A DNA stretch of 64,000 nucleotides from NCBI RefSeq assembly GCF_030272615.1, contig NC_081410.1, forward strand, positions 568,435,152-568,499,151, written 5' to 3'. Below the pieces are notes generated by a model. It did not search any database. It had not been told where the DNA came from and was given only the letters and a program-made list of their open reading frames with translations. This document shows, piece after piece, positions 12,848 through 21,764 of the stretch (the first letter of the stretch is position 1; the number at the start of each line of letters is the position of its first letter). Made by a program: the position numbers and the translations under genes. This DNA is from Cryptomeria japonica (taxonomy: Eukaryota; Streptophyta; Pinopsida; Cupressales; Cupressaceae).

Positions 12848-14397
12848 GTGAAGATATTTATTTCTCTAGATTAAATTCCACTCTCTTTCCTCTCCTTTCA
12901 TTCTCCAAATTTGTTTAGCTAATAAGGCATTATTCATAAAGCTAATATTCCTTAAACCCAACCCCCCAGAGGCCTTAGGAGAGTAGATTTTATTGCAGGC
13001 AATAAGGGGAATTCTATTCTTGACTTCCACTCCCGACCAAAGAAACTTTTTTTGGATTCTTTCAATTGCTTTTGCAAACTTTCTAGGGATTTAAAACAAA
13101 CTAAGGGCATAGACATGCAAGTTTTGGAGGGTGGCTTTTAGCAACGTAACCTTGCCCGCTTGACTAAGGACTAACCCTTTCCAGCCTGCCAATTTAGAGT
13201 TGAATTTGTCAACCAACTTAATCCAAAAATTATCCACAGGCTTAATACAAAGGGGAAGCCCCAAATAAGTAGAGGGAAGCTCAACTATTTTACAACCAAG
13301 AATTCATTCAATCCTTAATTATCTTTGAACAAGGGTATTGATAAAGAACAAAGAGCTCTTATCCCAATTAATTTTTTGACCAGAAGCAGATTCATAAATA
13401 TTCATAACATTCTTCATATTTTTAGCTTCCCTAATGGTAGCTTCCCCCATAGTGATTGAGTCATCAACAAACTGTTCATCAGTACAAGAAAAATTGGAGG
13501 AAGAAGGTTTCAGACCTTTGAGATTGCCTTCTTCCACATTTTTAAAAATAAATCTGCCCAACTTTCAGCTAAAATAGTAAACAAGATTGGGGATATGGGA
13601 TCCCCCTGTTTAAGACCTCTAGAGATTTTGAAGAAACTTGAAGGGGATCCATTGACAATAACAACAGAAGAGGATGTTTCAATCAATTGAGAGCAAAGCT
13701 GGATAATTTTTTCTCTAAATCCAAAGGCTTTCATAATCCTTAAGAGAAATTGCCAATTCACTCTATCATAAGCTTTAGCCATATCTAACTTAAGAAAAAA
13801 ACCCTGATTATTAGTTGCCCTTAGAGAATGAATATTTTCATGAACTGAAATAATGGAATCCAAAATCTGTCTACCAGGGACAAAACCATTTTGCTGGGTA
13901 GAGATAATTCTGGGAAGAATATCCAGCAGTCTAGAGGTAAGAACCTTAGATAAAATCTTGTAAACAGAGTTGCAGAGACTAATAGGTCTAAACTTATTAA
14001 GAGAATCAGTTCTAGAGATCTTCGGAATTAGGACAATGAAGGTCGCATTCAGTTCTTTTAGAAGCCTTCTAGAACCAAAGGATTCTTTAACACCTTTACA
14101 GATATCAGTCTCCACAATATGCCAAAAGGATTGGAAAAAGAACATAGGGAAACCATTCGGTCCAGGAGACTTATCTCCCTGAAAAGAGAACACCGCCTTT
14201 TTTATTTCCTGACTAGAAGGAATTCGGGACAAATGTTTATTGTCTTCCTCAGTCAAGGTTGAAGGAATAGCTTGCAACAGGAGGTTTTGGTTACTGGCAT
14301 CTAGGTTATCCACTTCTCCCAGAAGGGTGCTAAAATAGTCTAGAGCTTCCTTTCTTATATCATTATCCTCCGTTAATATCCCTCTATTATAGGATAA
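12848..14397 (-). pseudogene. LINE ORF2, reverse transcriptase domain
   Basis: Non-LTR RT motifs occur in order: FRPISLCNSVYKILSKVL, QNGFVPGRQILDSI, LKLDMAKAYDRVNW (motif A Asp), RGLKQGDPISP (motif B) and EQFVDDSI (motif C). Motif C is FVDD where most plant L1s have FADD; both catalytic Asp remain. A one-base deletion near 13562 (AGTTGGGC where AG-N-TTGGGC would be in frame) shifts frame between motifs B and C. Further stops lie at 13319-13321 and 13307-13309. The thumb region (PSTYLGLPL, LAGWKGLVLSQAGKVTLLKA) follows in the same frame. A single TAG at 14398-14400 separates this from the endonuclease part. Confidence 0.9.
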
Positions 14398-15537
14398 CTA
14401 GGATATCCTGTTAACCGCCCTGTGCTTAAGAGCAGTTAAGTGAAAAAATCGGGTATTTTTATCACCTTCCTTCAAGTACAAGGCTCTTGATCTTTGTCTC
14501 CAGAAATTCTCTTCATTATAAATAATGGTGTGGTATTTAGACAATAGACCATTTTCCACGGACCTCAACTCTTCAGAAAGCCCATTCGCTTGGATTTTAT
14601 CATGAACTTCTTTTATTTCAGTTTTAATTTGAATTTTACTCTTGAAGATATCTCCAAAGATCTCTTTGTTCCAAATTTTGATTTTAGCTTTTATAATATT
14701 GAGATTTTTAGCTATTCTAAATAGAGTTGTTCCCTCAACCTCAGAACTCCACCAATCTCCAACACAAGCTTCTAGAGAAGGATGGGATAACCACACTTTT
14801 TCAAATCTAAAAGGGAAATTTATCTTAGCAGAAAAAGAATTGGCAGTGAAAGAAATAGGGTAATGATTAGAACCAATCTTGATAACAGACGCCAAAGAAC
14901 AACTATACTTTGATAACCACTCAGGAGTAATTAAGGTTCTGTCTAACTTAACTTGAATAAGATCACCTCCATTTCTTCTATTAGTCCAGGTATAGTTAAT
15001 CCCTTGGAGATCCACATCCATAAGAGCTTGATCGTAAATGAAATCCATAAGATCTTATTTACCATCAAGTTGTAAGGGAAGGCCTCCCATCTTCTCTTCC
15101 TCTTTTAGCGGAGTATTTAAATCTCCCATTATTATATAGCTTTTATCAGCAAAGTTAAGTCTATCTTCAACAAGGCTTCTCCAATATTTAGCTCTCCCAG
15201 ATTCGGTATTAGGCGCATAGACATTAGATAAAACCCAAACAAAGTTATCCTTGATATGCTCAAGCTGCACAGAGTTCCTATTAAATTCAAAAATAATTTC
15301 CTTACCTTTAATAGTTTTTTGGTTCCAAAAGACCGTTGTTCCTCCAGAGGCTCCCTCCGAACTAGATCCTATAACTCCATTATTTTTAAATATTATAATC
15401 CTTTCCACTTTATCCTTACACATCTTAGTTTCCTGAACAAGGACCACATCCGATTTATGATCTCTTATAATATTACGTAACACATCCCGCTTATGAGGGG
15501 CATTCAACCCTCTTATATTCCAAGAGATTATCTTCAT
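14398..15537 (-). pseudogene. LINE ORF2, apurinic endonuclease domain
   Basis: ORF2 starts at ATG 15537 (MKIISWNIRGLNAPHKRD). L1-type endonuclease residues are visible: Asn in ISWNIRG, Glu in VQETK, Tyr in NVYAPN, Asp and Asn in MGDLNTPL, Asp in VKLDRTL and His in GSNHYPIS. The last motif has SNH where SDH is usual. One in-frame TAA (15055-15057) breaks it after LDGK, with the same frame continuing as DLMDFIYDQ. The domain nicks target DNA to prime reverse transcription. The remainder to 14398 is the linker into the RT, including YLKEGDKNTRFFH. Confidence 0.9.
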
Positions 15538-15605
15538 ACTTTAATTGGGGATAGGGCTGACTCGATGGAACTTTGTGTTCCATCAGCACGGTTCTTCCAA
15601 CTTTC

Positions 15606-17190
15606 CTATTCCCTCTGATGTTTTAGAGAAGGTCTCCCCTGCTTGTTTTGGCTTCCAACATCTGCCTTTTTCTTATTCTTGCTTCTAGTTGCTATACCTC
15701 CATTAGGTCCCTCCTTATTCGATATTCCCTCTTTCATACCAAGAATCCTAAGATTTCCTTCAAGGACTTCCATTTTCGCACTATGAGATGGGGTTTTGCA
15801 TTGAAACGACTTTGGACTTCCATTGGTTAATAGCAACAAAGGCTCAAGATTAGCAAGGTTAAAATCCCGCGCTTCATTGAAGTCTTCCTCACTTGCTTTT
15901 GTATGAGATGATGCAGACACATCGTCATTGAGACTTTCCTCTACTTTCTCTTGACTAACTAGCCCTACCTCCTGGTCCTCTGGATCATTTTTATTATTTA
16001 CCTCTATTCTTTGCTCATCTTCTTTATTACTTTCTATTTGATTATTAGAACAGACACAAGCATGTTTTTCATTATTACTATTCACATCCTTCTTCACCTC
16101 CTTTTCTAGCTCAATCACTTCCTTGTCTGGATCACACTCTACTGATGGGTCTCCTTTTTTCTCTTTCGTTTTCCATTTCTGCTTCACACTACTATGATTC
16201 TTGTTGTTCTTACCCTTCTTAAGCGGACACGATTTTGCCCAATGGACTGATTTTTTGCAATGAAAGCAAGCAAACGGGAGCGATTCATATTCAATCACTC
16301 GGGTCAATTTTCCTAATTTAGATATAATCTCAATAGATTGGGGCATGTTCGTCATTTGATTCACATTTACACAGATGCGAGGAAAAACTAACCTTGATTT
16401 AGCTGCAGTCATTGGGTCGATCGAGAGTCTCAATAGATTGGGGCATGTCTGTCATTTGATTCACATTTACATAGATGCGAGGAAAAACTAACCTTGATTT
16501 AGCTGCAGTCATTGGGTCGATCAAGAGAAGTTCTCTGGAAGAACTTGCTATCCCCTTAAAGACTTCCTCATTCCAAAATTCTAGTGGAAGGCCCAGGAGG
16601 TGAGTCCACACAGGCGCCGACACAAAAAAAGACTCGTCGAGAGAAAGGTTTGGAGCCCATTTTTGTAGAGCCAAAGTTGACTTGTCGAACATCCATGGAC
16701 CTTCACATAGAGCCTTATTCATATCTTCTTCAAAGTTAAAAGCAAAGGAAAAAAAACCCCTAGGCAATGCCGCCACATCCACTTGACCCTTGAGAACCCA
16801 TTTCCTCCTTATAAAATTCCTAACAACGTCAATGTTAGGCCTAAAACCAGCGAATCGTCCAACTAATGTCATGGCTAAACTAGAGACAGTAAGATCTACT
16901 AGCTTATTCGGAACAGAAATAACAACCACCCCTGTAACTGGATCAGAAATATTTTTAACTTCCGGAAGCCCTGTTTTAACCAGCGGCTTCACTCCAAAAA
17001 GTGAAGACCATTTTTTTCCCTTACCTCTATCGTGTGGGTCCCCGGTTTTGGAATCTTTGTCTTCCACCGATTTGATTGTCTCCTTGTCCTCTTCTGTACC
17101 TTGGGACGCTTGGAATCTTGCCTGATTGCTAGTTCCACCCCCAGAAAGACTGCCTTCCCCAGGGAATCCGCCATTCCCAGATTTGAAATT
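15606..17190 (-). pseudogene. LINE ORF1, DUF4283 and zinc-knuckle nucleic-acid-binding protein
   Basis: The frame entering at the 5' end reads WSSLFGVKP and then a DUF4283-type domain (TLVGRFAGFRPNIDVVRNF, PRGFFSFAFNFEEDMNKAL, GPWMFDKSTLALQKW, TWTHLLGLPLEFW-like). After a frame break at 16399-16433 it continues with a CCHC knuckle CFHCKKSVHWAKSC (CX2CX4HX4C, Ser where Gly is usual) and an acidic/Ser-rich tail to 15606. The break is caused by a 100-bp tandem duplication (16331-16430 and 16431-16530). ORF1 proteins of this class bind element RNA. No in-frame ATG precedes the domain, so the true start is lost or lies upstream of the truncation. Confidence 0.85.
16331..16530 (-). repeat. 100-bp tandem duplication inside LINE ORF1
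   Basis: CAATAGATTGGGGCATG begins at 16331 and again at 16431; the two 100-bp copies differ at only a few sites. Because 100 is not a multiple of three, the duplication itself shifts the ORF1 frame and splits the gene into two open frames that both encode the same MTAAKSRLVFPRI segment. Confidence 0.95.
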
Positions 17191-17192
17191 TT

Positions 17193-19150
17193 GTTGTTGT
17201 TGATGCACTAAGAACATTAATTGAAAGTTTTTTGGCATGAAAACACAAAAGTTTCGCCCAACCAAAGAGATGTTGTTAGAAGGCGAATCGGGTCTACAAA
17301 TCGTGAGCCACATGCTAAACACTATTTGGATATGACACAAACAAAATTTAATGAAAGATTCCTTGAAAAGTTTTCTCAAATAAGATTTTCTCAAAGATTT
17401 TTTGAAATGACAAAACTTTTTTATATTAAGATTAATGATGTACGCACCACGTGTTGTTGTAGAATGCATATTGAATTTTCCATGCACTATGATATTTTTC
17501 GTCATATTTGTTCTACTTTGCACACTAACGATGTTTTGTAGGAATGCAATATACAAGCGCCTCCTAAGTCGGTAAGAGAATTTATTTCAAGTGTGCTATG
17601 TAATAGACATGATGGTTGCATTTATTATAAGATGCCTTGTTTGGAAGGTTCTTGTGCTATATGTGGTGGTTTGCAACATTTACTAAGATGTGTACATTTG
17701 GAGAGCACACATGAAATTGGTATGAAACTAGTTTCTTTTGGAAATTACAAGACAATCACATATGGAGTTAAAGATGGAAAAGATTTGAAGAGATGTGAGC
17801 TACTAAAAAAAGATATATGTGTAGCTGAATTTATGAAAATGTTTCAAGAGAAACTAGTTTGTGAGTACATAATGCATACACATAGAGCTTAATGGTTAGA
17901 TGAGCAATTCAAGTTATGTAAGGACACATTTCCTCTTGGCACCATTGTCTCTATCGTTGATTTTACTGAAAATTATACACTACAACCTCAAAATGAAGTG
18001 CAATCTATGTATTATCATTCTACACAAGTTTCTATTTTTGTACACATAACATTCATGCATGCAGATGATAGCACATAGGAAGATAGAAAGGTTGTAAGAG
18101 AGTATCACTTCTACATAAGTGATAATCGTACTTGTTCATCGGATTTTGTACAAGGATGCTTTAAACTTTTCTATGATAATTTAAAGGAAAGAAACATACA
18201 ATAGAACCGACACTTAATATGGTAAGATAATTACACCGCACAATTCAAGAATGGGAGGATGTTTTATTGGTTGACAAGGATGCATATGACAAGCGGTGTA
18301 CAACATTTTTGGAATTTCATCGAGGCTGGATATGGTAAGGGAGAGCACGATGGTGCAGGAGCATGTTTAAAAAGAGCCCTAGCTAGAGAAGAATTGAAGT
18401 ACGAAGGTGGTACTGAGTTGATAGATGCAGAAATAATTGTGCTATGGTGTAACTGTATGATGGGTCTAGGTAATCTAGGTACGTCAATGGTTGTAGATAT
18501 TTTTGGTTGATCACTGAATCTAACATTGAAAACTATCTAGATTGTTGTACAATTGCAGGATCGAGTGACATGCACTCATTTATGAGTTCAAATGCAAGTT
18601 CATTAGTAATTTATACGAGACATATGGTATGTTTTTGCTCTTCATGCATGTATTGCTTGTGGGAAGAATGTGAATCACAAGAGTGGGTTGACAAATGGTC
18701 TTGTAGACCATTGGTTCCCATTGATACATATCAAATTCCCAAAGCACTACAATTGAGCCAGATGAAGACATCAGTGGATTTTGACTATGTATCCGACCTA
18801 CTAGATTTGGGTGATTTTTTGAGTTAATTTTTTTGCAAGTATTCCTTTTGGTTCATTTTGTTGTATATCACACTTTATTTTTGGTATTAATTATAACTTT
18901 ATAAAATGCAAGTCATGTGTATGCAATTGTTGCAGAAGAGAATAATGAAGAAGGAACAAATTACTATTTGTATCGTTGTGTTGAGCCTAAAAGAAAATTG
19001 ACAACCATAATCATTGATAAAGAGGGTATTGAGTGTCCAATAGGGTCTGTTGTCATGACAGGAACATGGCTTAGGAGATACCCTATCAAGAATTCTGATG
19101 TTTGGTTGTTCGATGACTTTGAAACACACACGTATTCTTCATTTCTCTAA
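17193..19150 (+). pseudogene. Transposase, catalytic C-terminal part (broken)
   Basis: Continues the 8546-9338 segment. After a frame change near 17221, frame 17221-18510 reads through TAG 17539, TAA 17890, TAG 18076, TAG 18202 and TAA 18223. It includes VFWHENTKVSPNQRDVVRRR, a Cys-rich motif CLEGSCAICGGL, VDFTENYTL, DNYTAQFKNGRMFYW and FWNFIEAGYGKGEHDGAGA followed by KRALAREE. A candidate D-D-E triad is Asp 17959, Asp 18226 and Glu 18322 (88 and 31 residues between). A further frame change near 18480 leads to YFWLITESN and SSDMHSFMSSN, then Cys-rich CFCSSCMYC. A phase-1 intron 18811-18935 (GT...AG) precedes the last exon, ending FETHTYSSFL at 19150. Catalytic assignment is inference from spacing and context; I cannot name the superfamily. 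Confidence 0.7.
18811..18935 (+). other. Transposase last intron
   Basis: GTGATTTT at the 5' side and TTGTTGCAG at the 3' side. Splicing in phase 1 joins DLLDL to ENNEEGTNYYLY with a Glu codon across the junction, keeping the frame open on both sides. Confidence 0.7.
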
Positions 19151-19385
19151 CCTTGTTGTTGTAACAAATATTCATTTGATGAAGTATCATGGTAGACCTC
19201 ATAACAAGATTTTATGAAAAGTTCATGAATCTGACCACGAGGCAATACTCGACACAATACGGGTTAGAGCCGATCCTGGAGGCTCATTTGATTGATTCTA
19301 CGATTCAGAGTAGGCTGATTTTGAGAATTTTGTATATATCATCGACAAATTGTTTTATATTCATTTTTTGTATATATAAATGCCC

Positions 19386-19625
19386 ATGAGCTGATTTGTA
19401 CATGTTTAGGGGCATAATTTTGTATATTTAAATGGCAATGAGTTGATTTGTACATATTTAGATGCCAAATTTTGTATATTAAAATGATGATGAGCTGAAT
19501 CACACATTGTAATGCCAAATTTTGTATAAAAGCCCATGAGATGATTTGTAAGACATTTTTTTGTATATTCAAATAGGCAATAGCTGATTTGACCATATTT
19601 AGAGACAAATTTTTGAATAATATGT
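19386..19625. repeat. Degenerate ~52-bp tandem repeat
   Basis: About five units of the form ATGAGCTGATTTGTACAT...ATTTTGTATAT, with internal deletions in the last three. It lies just after the transposase stop. Open frames on the - strand here come from the repeat. Confidence 0.75.
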
Positions 19626-19866
19626 GACAATGTTTTGTGATTATTTTGTGTGTTTATGTTTTGTGACTATGTTTTGAGTTTATGTGATGTGATAAGGTCA
19701 ATCATGACCATTATTGATAAGGTCAATCATGAGCATTCTTGATTCTTGTATAATCATGGATAATTATTTGAGTCATTATCGGGTCATAGGAGTCATAAAT
19801 TGAGTCTAGATACAATTTGAGCAAAAATTGTCATTATTGTCAAAAAAGTTGTCAAGCAACTTGTAC

Positions 19867-21065
19867 ATCGCGCCAGTAGAGTATGTCGACGTTCTGGCAC
19901 TTTGGGATGTATGAGAGGAGCATGCCTAGCGTATACCTGCACACCCGGACGTGCTCATGATGTCGGTTTGTGCACACGACGAACGAAATCAACTCTAGCC
20001 TATCTTGCAACTTTGCATTGCATGCAACTGACGATTTTTGCAGTAGGCAAAAAAATGCTACCAACTGAAAATGGCTCCTAGTCGTCAAAAAAAGAGATAT
20101 TCCATTGTAGAGGAGCCTCGCGCAACCCCACAAGTTCAAACAAATCGATCATATGTGTCATGGATTGGAAGAAACAATCAGTCAAAGTTTGACAATTTTT
20201 TGGACTCAGGGCACTTGAGAGATCGTGTCGGTAGGGTATGACTCTTGACGTTCTGGCACTGTGGGATGCACGAGAGGAGCATGCCTAGCGTAAACCTTCC
20301 CACTTAAATGAGCTCGTGATGTCGGTTTGTGCACGCGATGAACCGACTCAATTCTAGCCTATCTTGCAACTTTGCATTGCATGCAACTGACGATTTTTGC
20401 AGCAGGCGAAAAAATGCTACCAATTGAAAATGATTCTGAGTCATCAAAAACCAAGATAGACCATTGTAGAGGAGCCTCATGCAACCCCACAGGTTCAAAT
20501 GGATTGATCATATGTGTCCTGGGTTGGAATAAACAGTCCTTCAAAGTTTGACAATTTTTTGGACTCAGGGCACTTGAGAGATCACGCCGGTAGGGTATGA
20601 CTCTCAATGTTCTGACGCTTTGGGATGCACAAGAGGAGCATGCCTAGCATAAACTTTCCCACCTAGATGCGCTCGTGATGTCGGTTTGTGCACACGACGA
20701 ACCAAAACAATTCTAGCCTATCTTGCAACTGACGATTTTTGCAACAGGCAAAAAATGCTACTAATTGAAAATGGCTCTGAGTCATAAAAAACCGAGATAG
20801 GCCATTGTAGAGGAGCCTCACACGACCCCACAAGTTCAAATGGATCAATCATATGTGTCTTGGATCGAAAGAAACAATCTATCAAAGTTTGACAATTATT
20901 TGGACTCAGGGCACTTGAGAGATTGCGCTAGTAGGGTATGACTCTCGACGTTCCGACGCTTTGGGATGCACGAGAGGAGCATGCCTAGCGTAAACCTGCC
21001 CATCCAGACGCGCTCGTGACGTCGATTTTTTCACACGATGAACCGAATCAATTCTAGCCTATCTT
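19867..21065. repeat. 359-bp tandem array, about 3.3 units
   Basis: The anchor GACGTTCTGGC occurs (with variants) at 19888, 20247, 20606 and 20947. Spacings are 359, 359 and 341 bp; the third unit lacks 18 bp of the TTTGCATTGCATGCAACT region. Each unit carries GCACGAGAGGAGCATGCCTA and GGTTTGTGCACACGACGAA. GTGCACGCG within unit 2 resembles the subterminal motif. Units are roughly 85-90% alike by eye. The array lies between the two convergent genes. Confidence 0.9.
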
Positions 21066-21260
21066 ACAACTTTGACAACTTTGATAACAACTGAGCAACT
21101 TTGACAACAACTGAGCAACTTTGACAACAATTGTGCAACTTTTACATATTTTATCCAAATGAAGCCAAACTTTGACAACTTTGACGATAATTGAGCAACT
21201 TTGACAACAAATGAGCAACTTTTACATCTTTGATCCAAATGACCCCAAACACGAGAACCA
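21066..21260. repeat. ~20-bp repeat of CAACTTTGACAACAA type
   Basis: GAGCAACTTTGACAACAA recurs at about 20-bp steps with two longer spacers (TTACATATTTTATCCAAATGA and a close variant), so a higher-order unit of about 85 bp is visible. It begins exactly where the last 359-bp unit breaks off, at an ACAACTTTG shared by both. Confidence 0.8.
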
Positions 21261-21764
21261 AAATTTGACCATTACGAGCATGAGGGTGCTCTCGCACCAC
21301 ACACATATTGTTGATTGCATAGGCAAATATTCATTTAAATTTATAAAAGGGTAGCCACCAAATACAACTAATACACAATAATGAACTGAATACAAAGAGT
21401 TTTGTAGGGTTAATTCAACATTTTAGAAATTTTATCAAATCATATTCCACGATTGCAATGTTTTATATCATAGATTTTTGTTGTTTATATTTATATTGTT
21501 GATTACATAGGCAAATGATCAATTAACTTTATAAAATGACAGCCATGAAATACAATGAATACACAATAATGAACTTAGTACACATTTATTGGATCATATA
21601 TCAACATTTATATGTATATATAAAAGGCATGTTTGTCAAGTCAATACAAGTATTACAAAAATGTGGTATATGCCATGTCCAAATCGATATACAATAAAAA
21701 TGTAGGATATATCTACATGTATTGATCATTATATGACCACAACTAACACTATATGATCCTAAAC
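21261..21764. other. Transposon interior noncoding DNA
   Basis: AT-rich, no gene seen. TTGTTGATTGCATAGGCAAAT and a close variant occur about 185 bp apart (near 21308 and 21492), each followed by similar AAATTTATAAAAGGGTAGCCA / AACTTTATAAAATGACAGCCA text and AATACACAATAATGAACT. This shows a diverged duplication. Confidence 0.6.

Larger units (their letters stand above)
9339..17192 (-). mobile_element. Plant L1-type LINE inserted in the transposase gene
   Basis: The element reads 5' to 3' on the - strand: ORF1 (DUF4283, CCHC knuckle), ORF2 (endonuclease, reverse transcriptase, zf-RVT, RNase H), then a third ORF, then an A-rich 3' end. That end appears as TTTTTTATTAAAG on the + strand from 9339. 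GTTGTT abuts both ends (9333-9338 and 17193-17198), a plausible short TSD, though ambiguous because GTT repeats there. Excising it joins AAG-GTT-GTT to GTT-GAT-GCA in frame within the transposase, which fixes the boundaries independently. At 7,854 bp it is near full length, but ORF1 has no ATG in frame near its 5' end, so slight 5' truncation is possible. Several stops, two frame breaks and a 100-bp duplication make it inactive. Confidence 0.9.

Noticed and set aside
17221-17556. LINE ORF1 frame extending right past 17192 to 17556
   Set aside because: That part lies outside the LINE boundary and is the antisense of the transposase coding region.
19852-20848. Three similar - strand open frames (NLWGCARLLYNG type)
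   Set aside because: They repeat because the DNA is a 359-bp tandem array, and the third copy is broken by an 18-bp deletion. No evidence of selection or a start context.
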